A program made the position numbers and the translations under genes. From an uncultured Bacteroidales bacterium (lineage in GTDB: Bacteria > Bacteroidota > Bacteroidia > Bacteroidales > WCHB1-69), in contig CAJOKR010000007.1 in assembly GCA_905235135.1 (NCBI GenBank), forward strand, positions 1 to 36,621: DNA of 36,621 nt, read 5' to 3'. The notes under the pieces are model-generated. The model worked only from the letters and a program-made list of their open reading frames with translations, was not told the origin of the DNA and made no database searches. This document shows, piece after piece, positions 15,710 to 23,605 of the stretch (its first letter is position 1; each line of letters starts with the position of its first letter).

Positions 15710-18700
15710 TTAGCGGGCAACCGTGAATTTCTTGGTTGACGTGCCGTTCTCAGTATTGATTTTCACCATATAGACACCATTGGCGAAGCTCGTGGTGTTG
15801 ATTTGGGTGTTCACATCGTTGGCCTCGTACATGCCGACCATCTGACCCATCATGTTGTAAACCTCAACACGGTTGATGTTGCTGGTGGAGTTGATGTTGA
15901 GCACGTTGTTTGCGGGGTTCGGGTAGATGACAGTCTTGAGACCGTGTTCTTCAACGCCCGTACCAACAGTCACGGTGAAATCGTCGAGGTTCAACAGGAA
16001 CATGTCGGTGCAGTTGAAGTGACGGATAGCGACGTGGATGTTCTGACCCGGGTAAGGCAGGTTGGCGCTTTTCTGTTTCCAGATGCCTTGGTCACGAGGA
16101 CCACCGTTCTCGTCAATCGTTTCCTCATAGAGGAGGGTGAAGTCGTTCGGGTTGGTACCGGTAGTGGAAACATACACACCATAGTGCTCTTCAGCGAAGT
16201 TGGCATCCTGTGCGGCAACGTAGAAGGTGAGTTTACCACCTTGGCTCGGGATAGCCAAAGTCGGAGAAATCAACCAGTTGTCGGGAGTGAGAGCTTCAGT
16301 CGTAACATTGCTGAAAGAACCGGAAAGGATGAAACCGTTAGAACCGTTGTTACCGGAGCCGGAGAGATCAACACCTGCGGGGAAGTAGGAAACGGGATCA
16401 GTGCTGTGCTCCCAAGAGTAACCATCGCCGTCAACATCGAGGATGGTCCAGCAAGTGGGCATCACGCCGTCAAAGTTTTCAACGAACGGCAGGGCTTGGG
16501 GTTGAGAGCAATCCATAGCAGAACCGCTAACATTGATGGTGGCGGTGAGGGAACCGCTGGTCAGCGTCACAGTGCCATTGTTTGTGCCGGCAGCAGAGGT
16601 GTTGTAGCGGACGTAGAGCACTTGGTTCACGAAATCTCCGGCCGGGATGGTGGCGGTGGTGTTGAAGGAGGTACCGTTGGTGGAAACCTCAAACGGAGCG
16701 GTCGTGCTCACGGTGATGTTGCTGGTCAGGGAGTAAGCGGTGACATTAGCAGCTTGAGCGGCGGAGGGAGAACCAGCAATAGCTTCGAAGGTCATGGAAG
16801 TGGGATCCACGGTGAGGGAAGCGGCGGGAACTTCCTCGATAACAAAGTTAGTGAAGCCAAGCAAATACATATCAGCATCGGATTCAGCCTTGATGGCGAT
16901 ACGGATGGTCTGGTTGGCGTATGCGGAAAGAGCGAAGTTCTGAGTCTCCCATGTGGTGTTGGTGACAGTCACAGTGGGAACGATGTTGACAGCACTTTCG
17001 ATAGTACCGTTCGCGGGAATAACATAGATGGAGAATTTCTCAGGATAACTAGAAGAAGCGCAAGTATAGTCCACATGACCATAGAGGTTGCCTGTAAGAG
17101 TGATTTCAGGAGAAATCAGATAATCATCAGCATTGTTGGAGCTATTGTATTGATAAATAGCATAACCATCGGTGGTGTTCAACAGGAACGTAGAACCGTC
17201 ATTGTTGTGGTCAACAATATCCCAGCAAGGAGCCGTAGCAGAGTTCTCCAGGAAAGTCTCAGTGAACGGGAAATTGGCGATAGTGTTGCACTGGAAGCCC
17301 GTACCGGTAAGAGCGACGGTGGCGTTCTGGCTGGTGGCCGTGATGGTCAAGTTCTGAGTGGCAGCGCCGACAGCTGTGGGGGAGAAACGCACATAGATGG
17401 TGTCGTCAACAACCATGGCGGAGTTGGCCGGAATGGTTTGTGTAGCAGCGAAGGTGGTACCGTCGATAGAAACTTCGAAAGGAGCGGCAGTGGCTAACGT
17501 GATAGCTTCGTTCATGTTAACGGTGCTCAACACCACTGCTTGGACATTAGAGGTAGTGCCAACAGCCACCGTACCAAAGTTCACGTCTGTTACATCCGTG
17601 GTCATATTTGCGGTAGGAGCACCGTTGTAAATATTGACATTGGTGACATACAGTCTCAATTGGTCAGCATCAGAAATACCGTGGATGGCAAGTTGATAGT
17701 TGCCAGTGAGGGAAGAGAGGTCGAAATAGACGGTTTCGAACGTCGTGTTGTGAGCCTCAATCACAGGAGTCAAGGCCACAGTGTCGTTAACACCGATAGC
17801 AAAGATTTGGAGTTTCTCAAACCAAGATGCGCTACCGGAACGATAGTCAACAGAACCGGTTTGTCCGCCAGTGAGGGCGAATACGGGAGAAATCAACCAG
17901 TCGTCCATAGCCATGGAGCTGTTATAGCGAATGGAAGCCCATCCATCGGTGGTGTTAAATTCGAAAGTGTAGTCATCGTTGTTGGCATTGACGACCGTCC
18001 AGCACAAGTTGGCAGTGGCATCGGAGAAGTCGTAGCTGTAAGGAATAGTGCCGTTGCACTCGATGGCTGCACCCGTCAAGGGAATAGTAACATTGGTGGC
18101 ACCGGTAGAGGAAAGGGTCAAAGTACCATTGTCAGTACCAACGGCAGTGGGTGAATATTGGACATACAGCGTGGCGTTGGTGGTGTTGCCGGCTCCCGTG
18201 GTGGCGGTAAGAGTAGCGGTGGTGCCGAATGTGGTGCCGTCTGCGGAAACCGCGAACGGGGCGGCGGTAGTCACCGTGATGTCATTGGTCAGAGAGTAGG
18301 CCGTCACAGCAAGAGACTGGGTGCTGGTGGTGCTCATAGCCACTTGACCGAAGTTAATGGCTGCAGGCTCATTGATGGTGGGGGTAGTGGGAAGGCTGCC
18401 GATTTTGATGTCGTCAATGTTCAACCAGTACATGTCGGTGATGTTGTAGTGACGGATGGCCACATAGATGTTCTGACCAACGTAAGCGGCAAGGCTGAGC
18501 GCTACTTGTTGGTAAACAGAGTCTGCAGTACCTTGATAGATAGAGGTGAAATTTGACGTTGCAGTACCCGTTGTGGAAACATACACACCGAAGTTCTCAG
18601 CAGCGTAGCTGGGATCTTGACCTCTGTACCAGAAAGTGACAGAGTCACCGGCACTGACGGTTATTTGAGGAGTAATCAGCCAGTTGTCAGGTGTGAGGGC

Positions 18701-18937
18701 ACCCACGTTGTTTACGTATGAGGCTGAAGTGATACAACCTTCACCTGAATGTGTGTAGAAGGAAGTGGAAACCTGTAAAGAGGGCATCCAGTTGTAGCCG
18801 TCTCCATCGGCGTCAATGACGGTCCATCCATCCGGAAGTGAACTCCCATCAAAACTTTCATTCACGAAAGTCACTTGCGCTTTTGCACAGAAAGCAAACG
18901 CTAAAAGTGCGAAAAACATGGTAAAAATCTTTTTCAT
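15710..18937 (-). CDS. Secreted choice-of-anchor J/D repeat protein with T9SS type A sorting domain
   Basis: A 1075-residue surface or secreted protein. The signal peptide is MKKIFTMFFALLAFAFCAKA. Four choice-of-anchor J (cleaved-adhesin/MAM-like) domains start near 25, 295, 548 and 805. Each has a variant of ESFDGSSLPDGWTVIDADGDG, PDNWLITP or DDWLISP, and VAIRHYNITDMY-type strands. Three Hydin/ASPM-like (choice-of-anchor D) beta-sandwiches lie between them, with the recurring AAPFEVS and NGTVTL strands. The last 80 residues hold VIYPNPANNVLNI and GVYMVKINTENGTSTKKFTV, a type A sorting domain removed during T9SS export. It is a likely adhesin or glycan-binding protein; the ligand is unknown. 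The internal repeats suggest growth by duplication. Confidence 0.92.
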   Translation of the reverse strand: MKKIFTMFFALLAFAFCAKAQVTFVNESFDGSSLPDGWTVIDADGDGYNWMPSLQVSTSFYTHSGEGCITSASYVNNVGALTPDNWLITPQITVSAGDSVTFWYRGQDPSYAAENFGVYVSTTGTATSNFTSIYQGTADSVYQQVALSLAAYVGQNIYVAIRHYNITDMYWLNIDDIKIGSLPTTPTINEPAAINFGQVAMSTTSTQSLAVTAYSLTNDITVTTAAPFAVSADGTTFGTTATLTATTGAGNTTNATLYVQYSPTAVGTDNGTLTLSSTGATNVTIPLTGAAIECNGTIPYSYDFSDATANLCWTVVNANNDDYTFEFNTTDGWASIRYNSSMAMDDWLISPVFALTGGQTGSVDYRSGSASWFEKLQIFAIGVNDTVALTPVIEAHNTTFETVYFDLSSLTGNYQLAIHGISDADQLRLYVTNVNIYNGAPTANMTTDVTDVNFGTVAVGTTSNVQAVVLSTVNMNEAITLATAAPFEVSIDGTTFAATQTIPANSAMVVDDTIYVRFSPTAVGAATQNLTITATSQNATVALTGTGFQCNTIANFPFTETFLENSATAPCWDIVDHNNDGSTFLLNTTDGYAIYQYNSSNNADDYLISPEITLTGNLYGHVDYTCASSSYPEKFSIYVIPANGTIESAVNIVPTVTVTNTTWETQNFALSAYANQTIRIAIKAESDADMYLLGFTNFVIEEVPAASLTVDPTSMTFEAIAGSPSAAQAANVTAYSLTSNITVSTTAPFEVSTNGTSFNTTATIPAGDFVNQVLYVRYNTSAAGTNNGTVTLTSGSLTATINVSGSAMDCSQPQALPFVENFDGVMPTCWTILDVDGDGYSWEHSTDPVSYFPAGVDLSGSGNNGSNGFILSGSFSNVTTEALTPDNWLISPTLAIPSQGGKLTFYVAAQDANFAEEHYGVYVSTTGTNPNDFTLLYEETIDENGGPRDQGIWKQKSANLPYPGQNIHVAIRHFNCTDMFLLNLDDFTVTVGTGVEEHGLKTVIYPNPANNVLNINSTSNINRVEVYNMMGQMVGMYEANDVNTQINTTSFANGVYMVKINTENGTSTKKFTVAR

Positions 18938-19024
18938 TTTTTTTTGGTTTTGATGAATAAATAAGGTTAATTAATGTATTTTTTAAATTCTTTGCTTGCC
19001 TATTTTACGTTATTAAAAACGCTG

Positions 19025-19032
19025 CAAAAATA
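19025..19032 (-). promoter_or_regulatory. -7 element of the choice-of-anchor J gene
   Basis: The minus strand reads TATTTTTG followed by CAGCG, about 88 bp before the start codon. It shares the 241-bp divergent gap with the dehydratase promoter at 19157; apart from these and A/T runs the gap holds nothing recognisable. Confidence 0.5.
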
Positions 19033-19156
19033 CTCTTTTTTTGGATAAATACTCCATTTTTTTTTGAGTTTTTTTCACGCTGTTAGGGTTAATATTTAAA
19101 CGCAACCGACTTTGCGTTATCGGAATTCCTGTCAATCAAGATATTCCGAAAAAGTG

Positions 19157-19164
19157 TACATTTG
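19157..19164 (+). promoter_or_regulatory. -7 element of the dehydratase/DUF5106 operon
   Basis: TACATTTG followed by CGCCC matches TAnnTTTG and ends 15 bp before the ATG at 19179. With transcription starting about 7 bp downstream, an ATG at 19179 would have a very short leader. The in-frame ATG at 19191, with GGAAG six bases before it, is a reasonable alternative start. Confidence 0.5.
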
Positions 19165-19178
19165 CGCCCTTTAATCTG

Positions 19179-20129
19179 ATGGAAGATAGCATGAACGAAA
19201 TCAGACCTGATACTGTATCGGAAGTTCGTGAAAGTGAACGTTTTACGAAGGAAAAGAACCCTTCCTCCTTCGTGGAACTTGTCGCTCCGGCCATGCGTGC
19301 GCTGCTGCGTCCGCGCGACCCGTATGCGCACAAGGGCACGTTCGGGCACGGGCTGCTCGTGGCAGGCTGCGATCGGATGCCCGGTGCGGCTGTGTTGGCA
19401 GCTACGGCGGCCATGCGCGGCGGTATCGGCAAACTGACCGTCCATACGGTGCGCTCCGTGCGCAACATCCTCGCCGTATCGTTGCCCGAAGCTATCCACG
19501 ATATTGATGATAACGAGCAGTATATCAGTCATATCGACTGGAACCATCTGCCGGAGAATATCAATGCGGTGGCATTGGGTCCGGGCATGTGTACGGCCAA
19601 GCAGACGGTTGCGGCGATGAAGGACATCCTCGATACGGTGAAATCGCCGTTGGTGATTGATGCCGATGCGCTGAATATGCTCTCCGAGAACAAGACTTGG
19701 TTAGCTTTCCTCCCGCCCTACAGTATCCTGACTCCGCATTTTGCTGAGTTTGAGCGGCTTGCGGGAAAACCTTCCGATGATGCGGATCGGATTGCGCGGG
19801 CCAAGACCTTCGCGCAACGCTATTCGGTGATTCTGGTACTCAAAGGCCATCGTACGGTGATTTCACTGCCCGACGGTAGGCAGTTCGTCAACACCACAGG
19901 CAATTCGGGTATGGCCACGGCTGGCAGCGGCGACGTGCTCACCGGACTGCTGCTCTCGCTCCTCGCCCAAGGTTACCCGCCCGAACACGCCGCCATGCTG
20001 GGTGTCTGGCTTCACGGGGCTGCCGGCGACGCCTACGCGGAATCCCACGACAGCCGCACACTGATTGCATCGGACTTGACACGCTATTTCTCAGATGCTT
20101 TCTTTCGAATTATGAATTGTGAATTATGA
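19179..20129 (+). CDS. nnrD: ADP/ATP-dependent NAD(P)H-hydrate dehydratase
   Basis: A 316-residue protein of the YjeF C-terminal (ribokinase-like) family that repairs hydrated NAD(P)H. Motifs in order: HKGTFGHGLLVAG (51-63), ALGPGM (132-137), DADALN (161-166), TPHFAEFERL (185-194), LKGHRT (221-226) and the nucleotide-binding NSGMATAGSGDVLTG (242-256). The N-terminal epimerase domain that is usually fused to it in this phylum is missing; only about 45 unrecognised residues precede the kinase-like fold. The last residues (IMNCEL) are encoded by a GAATTATG repeat, and the TGA overlaps the ATG of the DUF5106 gene. ATG 19191 is an alternative start. Confidence 0.92.
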   Translation: MEDSMNEIRPDTVSEVRESERFTKEKNPSSFVELVAPAMRALLRPRDPYAHKGTFGHGLLVAGCDRMPGAAVLAATAAMRGGIGKLTVHTVRSVRNILAVSLPEAIHDIDDNEQYISHIDWNHLPENINAVALGPGMCTAKQTVAAMKDILDTVKSPLVIDADALNMLSENKTWLAFLPPYSILTPHFAEFERLAGKPSDDADRIARAKTFAQRYSVILVLKGHRTVISLPDGRQFVNTTGNSGMATAGSGDVLTGLLLSLLAQGYPPEHAAMLGVWLHGAAGDAYAESHDSRTLIASDLTRYFSDAFFRIMNCEL

Positions 20130-20131
20130 AT
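20107..20131 (+). repeat. GAATTATGAATTGTGAATT simple repeat
   Basis: A 25-bp tract of imperfect GAATT(A/G)TG units. It encodes the dehydratase C-terminus and carries both the dehydratase stop and the DUF5106 start codon. Similar short direct-repeat tracts occur between genes elsewhere in the window (3499-3530 and 23421-23446). Confidence 0.7.
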
Positions 20132-21523
20132 ATTAGGACGATCACTACAATTACGATGATGTTTCTCACCCTGGCGGCCAGTGCCCAGGTGAGCATCCAT
20201 ATTGACATTAAAGGCGACAAAACCTTCGACTCGGTCTTCGTGAGGAGCGAGGCGAAGCTGCAGACTAAGAAGTACTTGAGTGCGCCGTTTGCTTCTTCGG
20301 TGACGTTGGAGGACAAGGAATCGATGAAGCCGGGCATGTACGAGATTCTCGGCGACAGCACCTTCCTCGGGGTGATTCTGATTCCCACGGAGAAGAACCA
20401 GAAGTTTTCGCTCACGATTGACGGTGAGGATGTCAAATTCACCAATTCCAAGGAAAACACCATCTATTACGACTACCTCAAGGGAATCACGAAATTCAAC
20501 GAGTGTCTGGACTCGCTGGATCGGGAGTTCAAGCGGGCGCAGCAGAGTATGCCTCAGTACATGCTGAAGGTATTCGTGGATTCGCTTTCCGCTTCGGCAC
20601 GGCGCATCAACGATGAGATGCGGCAGTATCAGCGTCGCACCGCCGCTGCCAATGCGAACACGCTGGCCGGTTCGATCATTGCCACCTCGACCTACCTCGA
20701 AGATCCGCCGCAAGAGGGGCTCAGCAACCGGCAGCAGTTCCAGAAGTACTATATCGAGCATTTCTTCGACAACTTCGCGTGGAACGACCCGCGCATCTTC
20801 AACACCGTGGTGGTGGCGCAGAAACTCAAGGAGTTCTGCAACATGATCTATCAGCTTGATAACCCCGATTTCGACCCCCTCATTGTGGCGGCACTGAACA
20901 AGGCCAAGGTCAACAAAACCTCCTACGAGTACCTGTTCGATGCGTTGGAGAATGTGTTAGGTCGCAACATTTCGCCCTACAAGGTGGAGCACACCTACAT
21001 CGCCATCCTGAAGGACGCCCTGCAATACCCGAAGTTGGATGAAGACCGTAACCGTCGTTATACGAGGGAGTTGGGCTTTATTGACAAGAACCACGCTGGA
21101 GACACGATTCCCAACTTCAACTTAGTGTTGGCCAACGGCGACACAGTCTCCATGTACGACATCCAAAGTGAATACACGCTGCTCTACCTCCAGCACCCGA
21201 CCTGCCCGACCTGCCATCAGGTGCGCAACCGGATGAAGGATTTCGATAAGCTGAACCGGGCCATCGAATCTGGAAAGCTGAAAGTGGTGATGGTCTATTT
21301 TGAGGATGACCCGCAGGTCTGGAGCAACTACATCAACTCCCGCGAGGCCAACCCCAAGTATCTGCAAGGCTGGAATTTCGACCAGACCATCGACGATCAA
21401 AACCTCTTCGACACCCGCACCATCCCCTACATGTTTCTTCTCGACAAAGACAAGGTGGTCATTAAGAAGGATCTGCTGGTGAATGAGATTGAACCGTATA
21501 TTGAATACCTGAGAATATATTAG
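20126..21523 (+). CDS. DUF5106 protein with thioredoxin-like domain
   Basis: A 465-residue exported protein. The signal peptide MNIRTITTITMMFLTLAASA is followed by a beta-rich region resembling the DUF4369/DUF5106 N-terminus (DSTFLGVILIPTEKNQKF). A helical DUF5106 section covers about 110-320, and a thioredoxin-like domain starts near 325 (AGDTIPNFNLVLANGDTVS). The redox motif CPTC lies in HPTCPTCHQVR, and TIPYMFLLDKDKVV carries the cis-proline strand. The likely role is periplasmic thiol chemistry; the partner is unknown. It overlaps the dehydratase gene through ATGA, so it is translationally coupled although the functions look unrelated. A palindrome starts 7 bp after the stop. Confidence 0.85.
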   Translation: MNIRTITTITMMFLTLAASAQVSIHIDIKGDKTFDSVFVRSEAKLQTKKYLSAPFASSVTLEDKESMKPGMYEILGDSTFLGVILIPTEKNQKFSLTIDGEDVKFTNSKENTIYYDYLKGITKFNECLDSLDREFKRAQQSMPQYMLKVFVDSLSASARRINDEMRQYQRRTAAANANTLAGSIIATSTYLEDPPQEGLSNRQQFQKYYIEHFFDNFAWNDPRIFNTVVVAQKLKEFCNMIYQLDNPDFDPLIVAALNKAKVNKTSYEYLFDALENVLGRNISPYKVEHTYIAILKDALQYPKLDEDRNRRYTRELGFIDKNHAGDTIPNFNLVLANGDTVSMYDIQSEYTLLYLQHPTCPTCHQVRNRMKDFDKLNRAIESGKLKVVMVYFEDDPQVWSNYINSREANPKYLQGWNFDQTIDDQNLFDTRTIPYMFLLDKDKVVIKKDLLVNEIEPYIEYLRIY

Positions 21524-21529
21524 GATGTT

Positions 21530-21557
21530 GTAGAGACGCAAAATTTTGCGTCTCTAC
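21530..21557. repeat. 28-bp palindrome identical to copy 1
   Basis: Identical to the copy at 102-129. It lies 7 bp after the DUF5106 stop and 31 bp before the terC start. Confidence 0.95.
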
Positions 21558-21588
21558 CATTAACCTTTAACCAATAACCTTTAAAAAA

Positions 21589-22638
21589 ATGACCGAAAAT
21601 CTCTTTTTAGTAATCTTTATCGTTGTTATCGCCTTTCTCCTATTTCTGGATTTGGGCATTTTGCACAAGAAGGACCACATTGTCACATTCAAGGAATCTG
21701 CCGGTTGGACGGCAGTGTGGGTGACGTTGTCGCTGCTCTTCTTCCTATTCATTCGGTTGCACGGCGACATGGTGGTCAACGTGCACGACAAGGAGCACTT
21801 TGTGGCGCAGAACGAACAGTACGAGCACCAAGTGCCCTACGATGACGCGATTTCGTGGGACGACAACGTGAAGCGATACAACAATCAGCTCTCGTTAGAG
21901 TATCTTACGGGCTATCTCATTGAACTGTCGCTTTCTATCGACAATGTGTTCGTGATGATCATGATTTTCCTGTCATTCGGCGTGGCGAAGGAGTATTACC
22001 ACCGTGTGCTGTTCTACGGCATCCTCGGGGCCATTGTGCTGCGGTTCATCTTCATTTTCGCGGCGGGCGCGCTCATCCAGCGTTTCCACTGGCTGCTGCT
22101 GGTCTTTGGTGCATTCCTGATCTATTCCGGTATCAAGATGTTCATAGATCGGAACAAGACGGAGAGTATTGATGTGGAGAATCACCCCGTGGTGAAGTTC
22201 TTGGCGAAGAGGAATTTGAGTACTTCATCGTTCGATGGGCACAACTTCTTCACGAAGGTGGATGGCCGTCGGCTCTGCACGCCGCTCTTTGTGGTGCTGA
22301 TGATTATCGAATTTTCGGACATCATCTTCGCTTTCGACTCCATTCCGGCTATCTTTTCGGTGACGCACGACCCGCATATCGTCTTCTTCTCCAACATTTT
22401 CGCCATCCTCGGTTTGCGGTCAATGTTCTTCATGTTGGAGAGCATCATGGACAAGTTCGCCTACCTGCGCATCGGTCTTTCCGTGCTGTTGACCTTCATC
22501 GGCGTGAAGATGTTCCTGCCGTACGCTGGCATCGAAATCGGCATTGTTCCCTCTTTGGTGGTCATCGTTTCCATCCTCACACTCAGTATTTTGCTGTCGG
22601 TGTTATTTTCCCCGAAGAAAACGGAAACCTTATCGTAG
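21589..22638 (+). CDS. terC: TerC family integral membrane protein
   Basis: A 349-residue membrane protein with about nine hydrophobic segments. Family motifs are FLLFLDLGILHKK with its membrane aspartate, the second acidic motif YLIELSLSIDNVFVMIMIF (near 107-125) and the third, IIEFSDIIFAFDSIPAIFSV (near 240-259). TerC/Alx members are linked to tellurite resistance and, for Alx-like proteins, manganese export; the metal role here is inferred. No yybP-ykoY-type riboswitch can be fitted in the 65-bp gap upstream. The TAG stop codon is bases 2-4 of a 28-bp palindrome, which also supplies the stop codon of the convergent DUF4230 gene. Confidence 0.93.
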   Translation: MTENLFLVIFIVVIAFLLFLDLGILHKKDHIVTFKESAGWTAVWVTLSLLFFLFIRLHGDMVVNVHDKEHFVAQNEQYEHQVPYDDAISWDDNVKRYNNQLSLEYLTGYLIELSLSIDNVFVMIMIFLSFGVAKEYYHRVLFYGILGAIVLRFIFIFAAGALIQRFHWLLLVFGAFLIYSGIKMFIDRNKTESIDVENHPVVKFLAKRNLSTSSFDGHNFFTKVDGRRLCTPLFVVLMIIEFSDIIFAFDSIPAIFSVTHDPHIVFFSNIFAILGLRSMFFMLESIMDKFAYLRIGLSVLLTFIGVKMFLPYAGIEIGIVPSLVVIVSILTLSILLSVLFSPKKTETLS

Positions 22639-22662
22639 AGACGCGGCGCGCCACGTCTCTAC
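22635..22662. repeat. 28-bp palindrome supplying two convergent stop codons
   Basis: Arms GTAGAGACG and CGTCTCTAC around CGGCGCGCCA (one mismatch at the edge of the centre). The TAG in the left arm (22636-22638) ends terC on the plus strand, and the TAG in the right arm (22659-22661, read on the minus strand) ends the DUF4230 gene. The hairpin could serve as a bidirectional terminator. Confidence 0.93.
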
Positions 22663-23249
22663 CGGAACACCGCCACCTTTCCGCACTGTTTCAAGAAATC
22701 GGCGATGGTCTCTTTGGCCTTCGCCTCGGCCTTCGTGCGGTTTTCGGGGGTGTTGTAACGGGTGCGGATTTTGTTCTCCACCCGTAGAATCAGCGGCTTG
22801 GCGTTGTATTGCACGGCGCTCTCCTCATCCTCGTCGTCGGATTTGAACCAGGAGGATAGGGTGGACTGGGAGAATTCCACGTCGGGAAGGCACACGAGAA
22901 CGGTGTCGCTGTTCTCCAGGGGTTCATATCTGACCTTGTCCAAATCCATAGTGAGACTCACCTGCTGCTTGAGGATTTGCACGCAATCGTGTTTCTTTTT
23001 GAAAAGTCCGTTGTCTTTGCCTAAGACGGAGCTGCCGATGCCGCTGCCGTAGAAAGAGTCTTTGGCGTAGTCCTCCGTGACGGTGGTGTAGAGGTACAGA
23101 ATCCCGATGGGGCGTGTGGCCTCGATGACGGCGGGGGTGTCCTTGAGCGTGATTTCGTCCGGGTTCTGCCGATGGGAGAGGCGGCTCCACAGGGCGACTG
23201 CTGCGACGAGCAGAATGATGGCGATGGCGTATTTGATGTACTTGTTCAT
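22659..23249 (-). CDS. DUF4230 protein, membrane-anchored
   Basis: A 196-residue protein with an N-terminal membrane anchor (MNKYIKYAIAIILLVAAVAL) and a DUF4230 domain covering the rest. Typical elements are VIEATRPIGILYLYTTVTED, QILKQQVSLTMDLDKVR, SDTVLVCLPDVEFS and a C-terminal helix rich in alternating K/E/A. The frame is open upstream to 23336, but that extension reads through a CCCCACAT hairpin repeat, so the ATG at 23249 directly before the anchor is the better start. DUF4230 has no known function. A second DUF4230 gene lies upstream in the same direction, so this is a tandem paralogous pair. Confidence 0.85.
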   Translation of the reverse strand: MNKYIKYAIAIILLVAAVALWSRLSHRQNPDEITLKDTPAVIEATRPIGILYLYTTVTEDYAKDSFYGSGIGSSVLGKDNGLFKKKHDCVQILKQQVSLTMDLDKVRYEPLENSDTVLVCLPDVEFSQSTLSSWFKSDDEDEESAVQYNAKPLILRVENKIRTRYNTPENRTKAEAKAKETIADFLKQCGKVAVFR

Positions 23250-23268
23250 GTTTGTTACTTTTGGGTGG

Positions 23269-23296
23269 CCCCACATTGCGCTTCGCTTATGTGGGG
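23269..23296. repeat. CCCCACAT hairpin, short relative
   Basis: CCCCACAT and ATGTGGGG form an 8-bp stem, followed by GTTAATTGCGCTTCG. It is related to the full-length unit that starts 33 bp to the right, and lies 19 bp upstream of the DUF4230 start. Confidence 0.8.
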
Positions 23297-23328
23297 TTAA
23301 TTGCGCTTCGTTGTTTCTTCGCTTACCG

Positions 23329-23405
23329 CCCCACACTGCGGCTTGCGCCTTGTGTGGGGTTATTTGCGCTTCGCGTGCGTTGCCCCTCCGGGGCTGTTTA
23401 AGGAA
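23329..23405. repeat. CCCCACAC hairpin repeat, copy 2
   Basis: A near-identical second copy of the 1944-2019 unit, including the trailing GCCCC TCC GGGGC hairpin and the terminal TTAAGGAA. The small hairpin has different bases on both sides in the two copies but still pairs. Confidence 0.85.
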
Positions 23406-23420
23406 TGTTTTTAGTGATTA

Positions 23421-23490
23421 GTGAATGGTGAATGGTGAATGGTGAGTAGTCAAAATTCAAAAGTCTTAAGTCTCAAGTCCTAAGTCTAAT
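23421..23490. repeat. Simple direct repeats (GTGAATG and AAGTCTTAAG types)
   Basis: Three to four GTGAATG heptamers (23421-23446) are followed by degenerate AAGTCTYAAGTC units (23459-23490). The second set reaches into the TAG that closes the DUF4230 reading frame. The same AGTCTTAAG units occur at 35671-35709 and 35801-35846. Confidence 0.75.
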
Positions 23491-23605
23491 AGACGAATAC
23501 GGGGTGGAGGCCGATGGCGTTGAGGAGGGAGGTGAAGACGGCTTCGGTGTTGTGGGTGAGCTCGTCGGCGAGTTGGGATTGGAGGTCCTTGTCTTGGTTG
23601 ACGAC
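23486..23605 (-). pseudogene. Cut-off C-terminal tail of the second DUF4230 gene
   Basis: After the TAA at 23606-23608 the same reading frame stays open for 39 codons to a TAG at 23486-23488. It encodes VVNQDKDLQSQLADELTHN and then an alanine/leucine-rich end finishing in GLHPVFVY. Codon choice (C-rich third positions) is the same as in the intact part, and the residues look like a natural helix continuing from IQQIKTMAFE. This is the expected gene end, separated by one stop codon. Confidence 0.8.

Noticed and set aside
15803-17497. A 564-codon open frame on the plus strand opposite the choice-of-anchor J gene
   Set aside because: It is antisense to a well-supported gene with signal peptide, domains and terminator. 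Its valine- and glycine-rich translation has no recognisable domain and arises from the repeated threonine/valine codons on the other strand.
21558-21588. Manganese (yybP-ykoY) riboswitch before terC
   Set aside because: Only 65 bp separate the genes and 28 of them are the palindrome; there is no room for the riboswitch fold.
23250-23336. N-terminal extension of the first DUF4230 protein
   Set aside because: It is a translation of the CCCCACAT repeat and lacks family similarity; the ATG at 23249 precedes the membrane anchor directly.
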